DNA of 64,000 nucleotides, from contig QEVP01000002.1 of assembly GCA_003576765.1 (NCBI GenBank), forward strand, positions 1 to 64,000, read 5' to 3'. Every line of letters starts with the position of its first letter. Position 1 is the stretch's first letter. The notes below the pieces were generated by a model, which was not told where the DNA came from, searched no databases, and saw only the letters and a list, made by a program, of their open reading frames with translations. This DNA is from Pseudomonadota bacterium (GTDB taxonomy: Bacteria; Pseudomonadota; Alphaproteobacteria; Rhizobiales; Xanthobacteraceae). The translations under genes were made by a program, and so were the position numbers. Of this stretch, positions 19,018 through 32,136 are shown piece by piece.

Positions 19018-19036
19018 ATGGTTAACGGCGCGTTAA
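19018..19036. promoter_or_regulatory. CtrA-type site (TTAA-N7-TTAACCAT)
   Basis: On the plus strand ATGGTTAACGGCGCGTTAA, read on the minus strand as TTAA, 7 nt, TTAACCAT: a complete match to the CtrA consensus. It is about 85 bp upstream of the transglycosylase start and just downstream of hisI, so it is placed to control the transglycosylase. Confidence 0.6.
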
Positions 19037-19044
19037 GCGGCCCT

Positions 19045-19497
19045 TCAGCCGCCCTTGCCATAGACGGCGGCGGGATCGAACACGCGGGACGCGCCGTCGC
19101 CGCCGTCGGCGAACGCAAGCCGCACCGCGCCGCCCTCGTCCGCCGTCACCGTCCGGTAGAAGCACGAGCGCCGCCCGGTGTGGCAGGCGGCGCCGCCCGC
19201 CTGCTCGACCCGCAGCCAGACCGCATCCTGATCGCAATCGATGCGCGCCTCGATCACCCGCTGCACATGGCCCGAGCTTTCGCCCTTCCGCCACAGCCTT
19301 GCCCGCGAGCGGCTGAAGTACCACGCCTCGCCCGTCGTCAGCGTGCGGCTGAGCGCCTCCTCGTTCATGTGGGCGACCATCAGCACCTCGCCGCTCGCCG
19401 CGTCGGTGGTCACGCAGGTGAGGAGGCCGCCGGCGTCGAATTTGGGGCGGAACGTCAGCCCCTCCTCGTTCCTGTCGCGGTCGGGTTCGGAGTTCAT
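19045..19497 (-). CDS. hisI: Phosphoribosyl-AMP cyclohydrolase
   Basis: 150 residues; opens the adenine ring of PR-AMP in histidine synthesis. Motifs: [40 protein letters not shown], the metal site [13 protein letters not shown] and the zinc-type [15 protein letters not shown]. It is a monofunctional enzyme without a HisE domain. folE is 58 bp upstream in the same direction, a pairing common in Rhizobiales. The C-terminal tail after the conserved core (residues 120-150) is variable. Confidence 0.94.
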   Translation of the reverse strand: MNSEPDRDRNEEGLTFRPKFDAGGLLTCVTTDAASGEVLMVAHMNEEALSRTLTTGEAWYFSRSRARLWRKGESSGHVQRVIEARIDCDQDAVWLRVEQAGGAACHTGRRSCFYRTVTADEGGAVRLAFADGGDGASRVFDPAAVYGKGG

Positions 19498-19555
19498 CGG
19501 GTCTCTCGGGCAATCTTGCGGGCCGGCGTCGCGCCGCCGGCACGTTTAGCGCTGC

Positions 19556-20305
19556 TTAGCGCTGCGGCGCGCGCACCATCGTGAGGAAGCGGGCCTGCTC
19601 GTGCGGATCGTCGCGGAACGTACCGGTGAAACGCGTCGTCACCGTCAGCGCACCTTCCTTGGCGATGCCGCGCACCGACATGCAGGTATGCTCGGCCTCG
19701 ATCATCACCGCGACGCCGCGCGGCTTGAGGATGGCGTCGATCGACGCCGCGATCTGCGCCGTCAGGTGCTCCTGGGTCTGCAGGCGGTGGCCGAAGATAT
19801 CGACGAGGCGGGCAAGCTTCGACAGCCCGACAACGCGATCGACCGGCGTATAGGCGATGTGGGCGCGGCCGTAGAACGGCATCATGTGATGTTCGCAGTG
19901 CGAATGAAAACCGATGTCGCGCACCAGCACGAAGTCGTCGTAGCCGGCGGTCTCGCCGAAGGTGCGGTTGAGCACCTCGGCCGGGCACAGCCGGTAGCCG
20001 GCATAGAGTTCGTCAAACGCCTCGACGACGCGGCGCGGCGTATCGACCAGCCCTTCGCGGGCCGGATCCTCGCCGATATAGGCGATCAGGGTGCGAACCG
20101 CGCGCTCGGCCTCGGCGCGCGAGGGGCGCGGCAGGTCGGGGCGGATGGCGGCGGCCTGAAACTCGGCCGGGTCGAGTTCGGCCGGCCGCGTATCCTGCGA
20201 CCGGGCTGCCTCGGGCCGGGGATCGGGCGATTTGGAATCGGTTTTGGCGTCCGGCTTGACGTCAGAAGGTTTGGCCGCGCGCAGCGGCTTGATCAGTGCG
20301 TCCAT
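19556..20305 (-). CDS. folE: GTP cyclohydrolase I
   Basis: 249 residues; makes 7,8-dihydroneopterin triphosphate for folate synthesis. The zinc and catalytic motif [21 protein letters not shown] is intact, as are [18 protein letters not shown] and [17 protein letters not shown]. The first 60 or so residues are a proline/lysine-rich extension before the conserved core. The start at [12 protein letters not shown] (ATG 20303-20305) is chosen over an ATG ten codons upstream. It is divergent from the IscU-like gene and probably co-transcribed with hisI. Confidence 0.94.
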   Translation of the reverse strand: MDALIKPLRAAKPSDVKPDAKTDSKSPDPRPEAARSQDTRPAELDPAEFQAAAIRPDLPRPSRAEAERAVRTLIAYIGEDPAREGLVDTPRRVVEAFDELYAGYRLCPAEVLNRTFGETAGYDDFVLVRDIGFHSHCEHHMMPFYGRAHIAYTPVDRVVGLSKLARLVDIFGHRLQTQEHLTAQIAASIDAILKPRGVAVMIEAEHTCMSVRGIAKEGALTVTTRFTGTFRDDPHEQARFLTMVRAPQR

Positions 20306-20677
20306 CTCAACTCCGTTCGACCGGCCGTCCCTCAAAAAGGGGGCCGGAGTGTCACCGGGCAGACGGAGGCGGGCTTAAAAGCCGCCGGACGCCTGAAACC
20401 CTTCATCTTCCGGCACGTCGCGGCGGAATACTCCGTCCCCGCATGCGCCGTGCCCTACCCAGGCAGATGCTCTTTGCCGCAGGACGTTCCTGACCGGGGC
20501 CACACAACGCGGCACGCCGGCCTTTCGCAATGTCGTCGTCCGCCACGCGGGCAGGTGTATTTCCGTGGCCGCAGTATTATATAGGGTGACAGCCGCAATC
20601 GCCAAGCCACCCGACAAGTCCGGCCAAAAGCCTGCTTTCCGGCGCAGAATCAACGGCCTGCGGCGCGGAACGCGATC
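20306..20677. other. Divergent promoter region between folE and the IscU-like gene
   Basis: 372 bp without a credible gene. An AT-rich core around 20568-20590 (GTATTATATAGGGTGACAG) is the most promoter-like part, about 95 bp before the IscU-like start. I see no riboswitch or terminator. Confidence 0.4.
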
Positions 20678-21169
20678 ATGTTGAACGACGTCTACAACAA
20701 GCGGATCATTGCGCTCGCGGGCAACATTCCCCGCCTCGGCCGCCTGCCCTCCCCCGATGCCTCGGCCACCGCCCATTCCAAACTGTGCGGCTCCACCGTC
20801 AAGGTCGACCTCAAGATGCACGATGGCGTCGTCACCGACTTCGCCCATGAGGTCAAGGCGTGCGCGCTCGGTCAGGCGTCGTCCTCGATCATGGCGGCGC
20901 ATGTGGTCGGCTCCACCGCCACCGAGTTGCGCGAACTGCGCGACATCGTCTGGCGCATGCTGAAGGAGAACGGCCAGCCGCCGCAGGGCAAGTGGGAAGA
21001 GATCGCGCTGTTGGAGCCGGTGCGCGACTTCAAGGCCCGCCATGCCTCGACGCTGCTGACCTTCGAGGCGGTGGTGGACGCGATCGGCCAGATCGAAGCC
21101 AAAACCGACGCCAAGCGCGCCGCGGCCGGGAAAGCCGCGCCGGCGGAGGCCATGCCGGCGCAGGATTAA
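20678..21169 (+). CDS. IscU/NifU-N-like scaffold protein with missing cluster ligands
   Basis: 163 residues with the fold pattern of Fe-S scaffold proteins: an N-terminal helix ([19 protein letters not shown]), Cys37 in [12 protein letters not shown] and Cys62 in [16 protein letters not shown]. Two usual ligands are changed: the Asp after CG is Ser, and the third Cys, expected near residue 123, is Ala in [14 protein letters not shown]. The last 25 residues are Ala/Lys-rich. It is divergent from folE-hisI and stands apart from any isc or suf genes. Function is uncertain: a carrier or a scaffold with altered metal binding. Its stop overlaps the stop of the RND gene. Confidence 0.75.
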   Translation: MLNDVYNKRIIALAGNIPRLGRLPSPDASATAHSKLCGSTVKVDLKMHDGVVTDFAHEVKACALGQASSSIMAAHVVGSTATELRELRDIVWRMLKENGQPPQGKWEEIALLEPVRDFKARHASTLLTFEAVVDAIGQIEAKTDAKRAAAGKAAPAEAMPAQD

Positions 21170-24100
21170 GCCGGCCCCGCGGTAACGTTGGTGCCGGCGG
21201 CCTCGCGGGCCCGGCGGTCGGCCGCCGTCTCCTTGCGCGCGATCAGCCGGTAGAACATCGGAATGAAGAACACGGCGATGAAGGTCGCCGCCAACATGCC
21301 GCCGATCACGCCGGTACCGATCGAATGCCGGCTGGCCGCGCCCGCGCCCGTCGAGGTGGCGAGCGGCACGCAGCCGAGCACGAAGGCGAGCGAGGTCATC
21401 ACGATCGGGCGGAAGCGCAGCCGTGCCGCCTCGGTCGCCGCCTCGATCACCCCCATGCCGTCGCGGCGCTTGAGCACGGCGAACTCGACGATCAGGATGG
21501 CGTTCTTCGAGGCGAGCCCGATCAGCGTCACCAGGCCGATCTGGAAATAGACGTCGTTGTTGAGGCCGCGCAGCCAGATAGCGATCAGCGCGCCGAACAG
21601 CGCGAACGGCACCGCCATCACCACCGCGAGCGGCAGCGACCAGCGCTCGTACTGCGCGGCGAGGATTAGAAACACCATGATCAGGCCGAACACGAACGCC
21701 TGCAGCCCGGTGCCGCTGGTGGCGATCTCCTGATAAGCCGAGCCGGTCCAGGCGACCTGGTAGCCGTCGGGCAAAGCGGTGGCGGCGAGTTCACGCATCG
21801 CGCCGATCGCCTGGCCGGACGAATAACCCGGCGCCGGATTGCCGATCACCTTTGCGGCGGGAAAGGCGTTGAAGCGGTCCATCTGGTCGGGGCCGACGAT
21901 GCGCTCAACGCGCAGAAGCGTATCGACCGGGATCATGCTGCCAGAGCTTGCCCGCACAAATACTTGCTTCAGGTCTTCCGGCCGCTCGCGAAAATTCGCT
22001 TCCGATTGCAGGTTGACCTGATAGTTGCGCCCGAACAGCGTGAAATCGTTGACGTAGAGGCTGCCGAACGTGCTCTGCATGGTCTCGAAGACCGACATGA
22101 TCGGCACGCCGAGCGCCTTGGCCTTCTCGCGGTCGAGCGCGATGCGATACTGCGGCACGTTGCTGACGAACGTGGTCTGCACGCCGGCGAGTTCGGGCCG
22201 CTTGGCCGCCGCCGTAACCAGTTGCTGCGCCGCCTCGATCAACTGCTGCGGGGTGCCGCCGCGACGATCCTGCACGAACGCCTCGAAGCCGCCGGTGTTG
22301 CTCATGCCGCGGATCGGCGGCGGTGTGAACGCCAGCACCTGCGCATCGCGCACCGGCCCGTTCAACTCCAGAAAGGATTGCGCGAGCGCCGCCGAGCTTT
22401 CCTCAGGCTTGGTGCGCTCGTTCCAGTCCTTGAGCTGGACGAACGAAATGCCGGCGCTGGTCTTCTGCACGCCGGCCAGCAGATCGAAGCCGGAAAAGCT
22501 GACGATGTCGCTGACCTCGGGCCGGGCGAGGATGCTCTCGTTGACCTTTGCCATAACGGCCTGCGTGCGCGTCATCGACGCCGCCGGCGGCAACAGCGCC
22601 ACGGCGAACACGCTGCCCTGGTCCTCGTCCGGCACCATCGAGCCGGGGATGCGGAAAAACAACAGCGCCGCCACCGCGCCGATGCCGGCGAACAGCAACA
22701 GCCCGAGCGCGGCGCGCTTGAGGAAGAACCGCACGCCCGCGGTGTAGCCCGAGGTGATGCTGGCAAACGCCCGATTGAACCAGCGGAACGGCGCCGCCGG
22801 CTCGTGGTGGCCTGGCTTGAGGATCAAGGCGCACAGCGCCGGGCTCAGCGTCAGCGCCACGATGCCGGAAATCGTCACCGACACCGCGATCGTCACCGCG
22901 AACTGGCGGTACATCTCGCCGGCCAACCCGCCCATGAAGGCGACCGGCACGAACACCGCGCACAGCACCAGCACGATGGCGACGATCGGCCCCGTGACCT
23001 CTCCCATCGCCTTGATCGCCGCCTCGCGCGGCGGCAGCTTCTCGGTGGTCATGATGCGCTCGACGTTTTCGAGCACGACGATGGCGTCATCGACCACGAT
23101 GCCGATCGCGAGCACCAGCCCGAACAGCGTCAACAGGTTGATGGAGAAGCCAAGCACGTACATGCCGGCGAAGGTGCCGAGGATCGAGACCGGCACCGCG
23201 AGCACCGGGATCAGCGTGGCGCGCCAGTTCTGCAGGAACACGAACACCACGACGATGACCAGCGCCATCGCCTCGAGGAAGGTCTTAACCACTTCCTCGA
23301 TGGAGACGCGCACGAACAGCGTGGTGTCATAGGGGATCGACGCCTTCAGCCCTTGCGGAAAGTTCTTTTCCAGCTCCGTGATGCGGGCGCTGACGGCATC
23401 GAGCGTGCCGAGCGCGTTGGCGCCGGGCTGCAGGTAAACGCCGATCGGCACCGCCGGCGTGCCGTTGTGGGTGGCGGCGAAAGCGTAGTTCTGGGCGCCC
23501 AGTTCGATGCGCGCGACGTCCTTCAGCCGCAGCGTCGCGGCGTTGGCGTCCGAGCGCACGATGATGTCCTCGAAGGCGCGGGCGTCCGGCAGACGGCCCT
23601 CAGTGTTGACCGAATAGGTGAAGGCGAGGCCGGTGCGAGACGGCTCCTCGTTGAAGCGGCCGGCGGCGAACTGGGCGTTCTGCTCGCGGATCGCGGTGGC
23701 GATGTCGCCGGGCGTCAGGTCGTACTGTGCGAGCTTGTCGGGGCGCAGCCAGATGCGCATCGAGTAGTTCTTGGCGCCGAACAGCGCGGCGTCGCCGACG
23801 CCGGGGACACGCTTCAGCTCGTCGATGATGTTGAGCAGCGCATAGTTCGAGATGTAGATCGAATCGTAGCGCGGATCGTCCGACGACATCGCCAGCACGG
23901 CGAGAATGGTGCTCGACTGCTTGTTGACGATCAGCCCCTGCCGCGTCACCTCGGCCGGCAGCGTCGAGATCGCGCGCTGCACGCGGTTGTTGACGTTGAT
24001 TGTCGCCTGGTCGGGGTTGGTGCCGATCTGGAACGTCACCGTCAGCCGCATGGTGCCGGCGCTGGAGTTCGTCGACTGCATGTAGAGCATGTCTTCGACG

Positions 24101-24315
24101 CCGTTGATCTGCTGCTCGAGCGGCGCGGCGACGACCTGGGCCACCGTCTCGGCATTGGCGCCGGGATAGCTCGCCTGCACCACCACCTGCGGCGGCACGA
24201 TCTGCGGGTACTGCTCGACCGCCAGCGCCCGCATCGCCACGAGGCCGGCGAGCACGATCACGATCGAGATCACCATGGCGAAGACGGGGCGGTCGATGAA
24301 AGGGTTGGCCTTCAT
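21166..24315 (-). CDS. RND multidrug efflux permease, AcrB/MexB-like (HAE1 family)
   Basis: 1049 residues, standard length. [21 protein letters not shown] gives the first helix, followed by the porter domain ([20 protein letters not shown]), the TM4 Asp pair in [43 protein letters not shown] and a C-terminal half with [23 protein letters not shown] and [21 protein letters not shown]. It pumps hydrophobic drugs across the envelope using the proton gradient. Its start overlaps the adaptor stop by four bases (ATGA). No outer-membrane TolC-type gene is in the operon, so a shared channel is likely. Confidence 0.95.
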   Translation of the reverse strand: MKANPFIDRPVFAMVISIVIVLAGLVAMRALAVEQYPQIVPPQVVVQASYPGANAETVAQVVAAPLEQQINGVEDMLYMQSTNSSAGTMRLTVTFQIGTNPDQATINVNNRVQRAISTLPAEVTRQGLIVNKQSSTILAVLAMSSDDPRYDSIYISNYALLNIIDELKRVPGVGDAALFGAKNYSMRIWLRPDKLAQYDLTPGDIATAIREQNAQFAAGRFNEEPSRTGLAFTYSVNTEGRLPDARAFEDIIVRSDANAATLRLKDVARIELGAQNYAFAATHNGTPAVPIGVYLQPGANALGTLDAVSARITELEKNFPQGLKASIPYDTTLFVRVSIEEVVKTFLEAMALVIVVVFVFLQNWRATLIPVLAVPVSILGTFAGMYVLGFSINLLTLFGLVLAIGIVVDDAIVVLENVERIMTTEKLPPREAAIKAMGEVTGPIVAIVLVLCAVFVPVAFMGGLAGEMYRQFAVTIAVSVTISGIVALTLSPALCALILKPGHHEPAAPFRWFNRAFASITSGYTAGVRFFLKRAALGLLLFAGIGAVAALLFFRIPGSMVPDEDQGSVFAVALLPPAASMTRTQAVMAKVNESILARPEVSDIVSFSGFDLLAGVQKTSAGISFVQLKDWNERTKPEESSAALAQSFLELNGPVRDAQVLAFTPPPIRGMSNTGGFEAFVQDRRGGTPQQLIEAAQQLVTAAAKRPELAGVQTTFVSNVPQYRIALDREKAKALGVPIMSVFETMQSTFGSLYVNDFTLFGRNYQVNLQSEANFRERPEDLKQVFVRASSGSMIPVDTLLRVERIVGPDQMDRFNAFPAAKVIGNPAPGYSSGQAIGAMRELAATALPDGYQVAWTGSAYQEIATSGTGLQAFVFGLIMVFLILAAQYERWSLPLAVVMAVPFALFGALIAIWLRGLNNDVYFQIGLVTLIGLASKNAILIVEFAVLKRRDGMGVIEAATEAARLRFRPIVMTSLAFVLGCVPLATSTGAGAASRHSIGTGVIGGMLAATFIAVFFIPMFYRLIARKETAADRRAREAAGTNVTAGPA

Positions 24316-25472
24316 TGCGAGGCCGCATCCGCGCGCGCATTGCCGGTGCCGGCGATGGCAACGGCGCTGCCGGGCTTCACCTTGATGACGCCCTCGGTGA
24401 CGATGCGCTCACCTGCCTTGAGGCCGCTCTCGACGATCCAGCCCTTGCCGACCTCGCGGCCGATGGTGATCGGCCGCACCACCGCCTTGTCGCCGGCTTC
24501 CAGCGCATAGACGAACTGGCCCTGCGGCCCCTGCATCACCGCCGCCTGCGGCACCACGATGGCGTCGCGCCGCGTCACGCCCTCGACCGAGACCCGGACG
24601 AACTCGCCGGGGCGCAGGCGGTTGTCGGGGTTGGCAAGCACGGCGCGGGCGCGCAGCGTGCCGGTCTGGAGGTCGAGATTGCTGTCGGTGAAATCGACCT
24701 CGCCCTCGCGGTCGTAGCTCTGGCCGTCGCCAAAGCTGATCCTGACCTTGAGCCGGCCGCCCGGCGGGCCAAAACCCTGCCCCGACTCAAGAAGGCGGCG
24801 GATTTCCCGCGCCTCGGTGTCGGTGAAGGAGAAGTGGACGTAGACCGGATCGAGCTGGGTGATGCGCGTCAGCAGGCTGTTGGTGCCGGTGTTGACGAGG
24901 CTGCCTTCGGGCAGGACGCGCAACGAGGTGATGCCGGCGATCGGCGCGGTGATCGTGGTGTAGCCGAGGTTGATCTCGGCGGTTTGCACCTGCGCCCTGG
25001 CGCCGGCCAGCGCCGCCCTGGCCAGATCGCGGGCGGACAGCGCGTCGTCGCGTGCCTTCTCGGTGCCGACGTTGCGCTGGAACAGGGTGACGGCGCGCTC
25101 GACATCGCGCTCGGTGCGCGCCACCTGCGCCTCGGCCTCCTGCAGGCTCGCCCGTGCGCGTGCAAGCTCCGCCTCGTAAGACGCGGGGTCGATGCGGAAC
25201 AGGACGTCGCCCTCTTTCACCTGCGCGCCTTCGATGAAGGTTTTCTCCTGCAGAATGCCCTGGATGCGGGCGCGCACCTCGACCTCGCGAAACGCCGCGA
25301 TGCGCCCGGCATATTGATAATGCAGCGGCACGGCTTCGGGCCTGATCTCGGACACGGCGACGCTCGGCGGCGGGGGCGCCGCAGCAGGCGTCGGCGCCGC
25401 ACCGCTGTCGCAGCCGGCAAGCCCGAGCGCGAGGATCGGGCAGAGAACGCGGAAAGCTCTGGTCGGTGACAT
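24312..25472 (-). CDS. RND efflux periplasmic adaptor, AcrA-like lipoprotein
   Basis: 386 residues. The N-terminus [20 protein letters not shown] then CDSG is a lipoprotein signal with a lipobox (LAGC), followed by a Pro/Ala linker. The membrane-fusion order is complete: lipoyl half-motifs around [21 protein letters not shown] and [19 protein letters not shown], a coiled-coil hairpin of Ala/Arg/Glu-rich heptads ([20 protein letters not shown]), a beta-barrel ([20 protein letters not shown]) and a membrane-proximal domain. It is the first gene of the pump operon and divergent from the tetR gene, which probably represses it. The start is ATG 25470-25472. Confidence 0.93.
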   Translation of the reverse strand: MSPTRAFRVLCPILALGLAGCDSGAAPTPAAAPPPPSVAVSEIRPEAVPLHYQYAGRIAAFREVEVRARIQGILQEKTFIEGAQVKEGDVLFRIDPASYEAELARARASLQEAEAQVARTERDVERAVTLFQRNVGTEKARDDALSARDLARAALAGARAQVQTAEINLGYTTITAPIAGITSLRVLPEGSLVNTGTNSLLTRITQLDPVYVHFSFTDTEAREIRRLLESGQGFGPPGGRLKVRISFGDGQSYDREGEVDFTDSNLDLQTGTLRARAVLANPDNRLRPGEFVRVSVEGVTRRDAIVVPQAAVMQGPQGQFVYALEAGDKAVVRPITIGREVGKGWIVESGLKAGERIVTEGVIKVKPGSAVAIAGTGNARADAASQ

Positions 25473-25543
25473 ATCGCATCCGCCGTCTTGCGGGACGGTT
25501 CGCGGTCCGGCGGCCTTTCTTTTTGAGCGGCGCAGGATATACC

Positions 25544-25559
25544 TACATCGCTGTATGTA
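25544..25559. promoter_or_regulatory. Candidate TetR/AcrR operator
   Basis: TACAT-N6-ATGTA in the 100-bp divergent region between the adaptor gene and tetR, in an AT-rich patch. Its sequence resembles the ACATAC/GTATGT half-sites of AcrR-type operators, and it lies 14 bp before the tetR start. Confidence 0.5.
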
Positions 25560-25572
25560 AAGTAGTGTCTTT

Positions 25573-26190
25573 ATGGCGCGAAGCACAAAAGCCGCGGCCG
25601 AAAAAACCCGCCGACGCATCCTCGATGCCGCCGAGCAGCTGTTCTATGCCAACGGCGTCGCACAGACGTCGCTGGAGCAGATCGCCGAGGCGGCCGGCGT
25701 CACCCGCGGGGCGATCTATTGGCACTTCGCCGATAAGGTAGCGCTGTTTCGCGCGCTCTACGAGGGCGTCCGACTGCCGCAGGAGGACCTTGTCGAGCAG
25801 GCGGCGACCGGCGGCAACCCCGACCCGCTCGGGCTTCTGGAACAGGTCGCCTGCGATTGCCTGAAGACGCTTGCCGCGGACCAGCAACGCCAGCGGGTGT
25901 TTGCCATCCTCTTGTTCCGCTGCGACTATCTCGGCGAGATGGCGGAGGCGCTGGCGCGCCAGAACGAAGCCGACGCCACCATGCATGCCAACCTGACCCG
26001 CCTGTTTGCGATGGCCGAACGCGATGGCCTGCTCAGTCCGCGCTGGCCCCCGGCGGTGGCCGAACGCGCCTTTACCGCGATGATGCGCGGCTTGTGGGTG
26101 GACTGGCTGCGCTACGAGCGCAATTTCGACCTCGCTGGCGTGGGATCGGACTGCGTCAAGGGACTGTTCCAGTCGTTCCGCGCGAGATAG
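25573..26190 (+). CDS. TetR-family repressor, AcrR-like
   Basis: 205 residues. The N-terminal helix-turn-helix is canonical: RRRILDAAEQLFYANGVAQT, SLEQIAEAAGVTRGAIYWHF, ADKVALFRALYEG. The C-terminal ligand domain is helical, matching the AcrR/TtgR subgroup (QRVFAILLFRCDYLGEMAEA). It is transcribed divergently from the AcrAB-type operon with a shared operator candidate between them, so local repression of the pump and of itself, released by pump substrates, is expected. Confidence 0.9.
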   Translation: MARSTKAAAEKTRRRILDAAEQLFYANGVAQTSLEQIAEAAGVTRGAIYWHFADKVALFRALYEGVRLPQEDLVEQAATGGNPDPLGLLEQVACDCLKTLAADQQRQRVFAILLFRCDYLGEMAEALARQNEADATMHANLTRLFAMAERDGLLSPRWPPAVAERAFTAMMRGLWVDWLRYERNFDLAGVGSDCVKGLFQSFRAR

Positions 26191-26445
26191 GCGCACGGCG
26201 GATAGGGGGCGGGCACCTCAACATGGGCGAATGCCCCGGCGCGGGCGATACCTGGGCGCGGGGAAATGACACGGGGAGATGTTCAGCGCGGGGCGGATAC
26301 CTCGGCAGGGGGCCATCGGACACGGCGGACACCGCGACCGGCTGCCTCGGCAGCAGGACGGCGGGCGAGGTTTTCCAATCCGCTGCGGCAGAGCTGGGCA
26401 CGCAGCAGCCCCGGCGAGACGGGCACAAGACAGACAAAGGCAAAG

Positions 26446-26477
26446 GCCGGAGACATCGGCAACTCAATGTCTCCGGC
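26446..26477. repeat. Perfect inverted repeat, 11-bp stem, 10-nt loop
   Basis: GCCGGAGACAT and ATGTCTCCGGC around a loop of 10 nt. It could be the end of a transcript or part of a structured RNA; no T-run follows on either strand. Confidence 0.5.
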
Positions 26478-26614
26478 GTATCCCGGCAACCAAAAGGCGG
26501 CCGGGACAATTCTCAAGTCTCAGGTCTTAAGTCTCTCGCGATTGCTCTCAGGGCGGTGGTGCCGGCATCGACGAGCCGGGCGTGAACCGCCGCGCCGCGG
26601 CGCCGTCTCCCTCC

Positions 26615-26638
26615 GCGGTTCGGGTCAACCCGAACCGC
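26615..26638. terminator. Perfect hairpin after recA, possible terminator without T-run
   Basis: GCGGTTCGGG, loop TCAA, CCCGAACCGC. It is about 55 bp past the recA stop. The 10-bp stem and tight tetraloop suggest a transcript end, but no T-tract follows, so termination is uncertain. Confidence 0.4.
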
Positions 26639-26693
26639 ACCGCCTTCCCGTCTGACCGCGAGCGGTGGCAAGCCGCCGGCGGGTCAGGCGGGC

Positions 26694-27782
<1,089 letters not shown>

Positions 27783-27861
27783 CGAACATGCTCCTTATGA
27801 ACGGGATTCGGCGGGGCGACAACGAAAGGCAACGGGGATATTTGTACACTATCTGTTCCAT

Positions 27862-27876
27862 GTTCGCAATATGTTC
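27862..27876. promoter_or_regulatory. LexA (SOS) box of recA, GTTC-N7-GTTC
   Basis: GTTCGCAATATGTTC, an exact match to the alphaproteobacterial LexA direct repeat, 80 bp upstream of recA in an AT-rich promoter region. A third GTTC precedes it at 27855-27858. recA induction by DNA damage through LexA is expected. Confidence 0.9.
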
Positions 27877-28015
27877 TTTTCAGCTTTCCGACATCGATGA
27901 CAGGGGGGGGTCCGATGGCGGGTTCACAGCGACGCCGGACCACCTCGCGTCGCCGGACCGGCACACGGCGGGGGATTTGACGAGCACCGTGCCGCCCTGC
28001 CCCACCATCGCCCCC

Positions 28016-28046
28016 AAACAAAAAGCCGCCCCCGGCGGGGCGGCTT
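28016..28046 (-). terminator. Rho-independent terminator of ppdK
   Basis: On the minus strand AAGCCGCCCC, loop GCCG, GGGGCGGCTT followed by TTTGTTT. It has a 10-bp perfect stem and a T-tract and lies 50-80 bp past the ppdK stop. Confidence 0.9.
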
Positions 28047-28097
28047 GCTTGTCATAACGGGTGGCTCCTCGGCCGAGGCGCTGTGGGCGTACCGGCT

Positions 28098-30992
<2,895 letters not shown>

Positions 30993-31194
30993 GGCAACCA
31001 GCAATCGGAAAGGGACGCGGCTCGCGCTGGTTACACCACGGTTTCAGGGCTTTGTGCAACTGCGAAAGATAGCTCTGGAAGGCGTTTTTATCGCCACCGG
31101 AGAACAAACAAGAACAAACCCCGCCGGCGGCGAGCCGCAGCGCGGCCGCCGGCACAAATGCGCGAGTTAGGGATGCAGGCTTTGCGACGAAACG

Positions 31195-31350
31195 TCAGAA
31201 CTTGAAGATTCGGAACACGCCGAGCCCGGTGAGCCCGATGAAGATCAGATAGATCGCGACGATGAAGTTCAACAGGCGGGGCATAACCAGGATGAGAATG
31301 CCGGCGATCAGCGCAACGATAGCCGGAAGGTGCGCGGCGGTGATGGTCAT
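31195..31350 (-). CDS. DUF3096 small membrane protein
   Basis: 51 residues, almost entirely two hydrophobic helices: HLPAIVALIAGILILVMPRL, then LLNFIVAIYLIFIGLTGLG and a short basic end FRIFKF. This is the DUF3096 pattern, a family of unknown function common in alphaproteobacteria. A GGAGA ribosome site lies about 7 nt before the ATG at 31348-31350. The longer open frame upstream is not convincing. It stands alone. Confidence 0.75.
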   Translation of the reverse strand: MTITAAHLPAIVALIAGILILVMPRLLNFIVAIYLIFIGLTGLGVFRIFKF

Positions 31351-31618
31351 GCGGGATCTCCGTTGCGGCGTCCGCCATCGCGCGGACGAATCGGCTGCGA
31401 TCTTAGAACATCGGCCGGCCGGCGTGGATCCGGTGCGCGATGCGTCACCGCTTTTTCCCGTCGAGGTTTCCCGTCGGGGTTCCCGCGTCACGAAATGACC
31501 CCCGCTTGCCCGCAATCGTGCCGGAACGCCGCGCGCGCCGGGGAATTGTTGCGCATGTCGTCCTTCGGTCGCCGCGGCTCGCGGCGAAGCGGGCGCTTGG
31601 GAAACACAGGAGATGACC

Positions 31619-31981
31619 ATGCGGAACAGGATTCTTGCGGCAGCCGTCATGGCCGGCGTAGCGGGGATCACGACCGGCGCCTTGGCGCAGAACACCGTGA
31701 TCATTCGCGAAGACCCCGGCACCGTCGGCGTCGCGGTCGAGGACACCGGCATCGTGCCGGCGCAGCGGCGCGCGTTCCGAACCTACGTCATCGAGCAGGA
31801 TACGCCGGACTATGAAGTCGGCGACGAGGTCACCGTCGGCCGCGTGCTGCCGGAGGCCGGCGTGACCTATTACGACGTGCCGCAGCAGTTCGGCCCGACG
31901 ACCTATCGCTATACGGTCGTCAACAGCCGCACCGTGCTGGTCGATCCGCGCACGCGGCGCATCATGCAGGTGCTTGACTGA
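31619..31981 (+). CDS. DUF1236 domain-containing secreted protein
   Basis: 120 residues. A signal peptide (MRNRILAAAVMAGVAGITTG, cleavage after ALAQ) is followed by a small domain with QRRAFRTYVIEQDTPDYEVG, VTVGRVLPEAGVTYYDVPQ and a C-terminal VVNSRTVLVDPRTRRIMQVL, the DUF1236 signature of Rhizobiales periplasmic proteins. The second ATG (31619) is chosen because an AGGAG lies 6 nt before it; the first ATG at 31613 is too close. Function unknown. A dispersed repeat follows the stop. Confidence 0.8.
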   Translation: MRNRILAAAVMAGVAGITTGALAQNTVIIREDPGTVGVAVEDTGIVPAQRRAFRTYVIEQDTPDYEVGDEVTVGRVLPEAGVTYYDVPQQFGPTTYRYTVVNSRTVLVDPRTRRIMQVLD

Positions 31982-32002
31982 GGAGGATCGCCTCTCTGAT
32001 TG

Positions 32003-32130
32003 GTCATGGCTAGGCTTGTCCCGGCCATCCACGTCTTCCTTCATGCAACGCTATAAAGACGTGGATGCCCGGCATAAAGCCGGGCATGACGAAACAAGAT
32101 GGATGCGCGGATCAAGTCCGCGCATGACGA
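32003..32130. repeat. Dispersed palindromic intergenic repeat, copy 3
   Basis: Between the DUF1236 gene and glyS. Three hairpin modules in tandem: GGTCATGGC...CCGGCCATCCACGTCTT, AAGACGTGGATGCCCGGC...GCCGGGCATGACGA and GATGCGCGGATCAAGTCCGCGCATGACGA. The modules match those at 8374, 9556 and 39302. Confidence 0.8.
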
Positions 32131-32136
32131 GTCATT

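Larger units (their letters stand above)
26191..26693. other. Non-coding region with two perfect hairpins, between tetR and recA
   Basis: About 500 bp without a supportable gene. The short open frames here lack codon bias and homology that I recognise. It contains two long perfect hairpins (26446-26477 and 26615-26638). The second lies just downstream of recA on the minus strand. Neither is followed by a T-run. Confidence 0.5.

Noticed and set aside
21964..24510. Long open frame opposite the RND permease (plus strand)
   Set aside because: Shadow of the permease; product is Arg/His/Asp-rich without domains.
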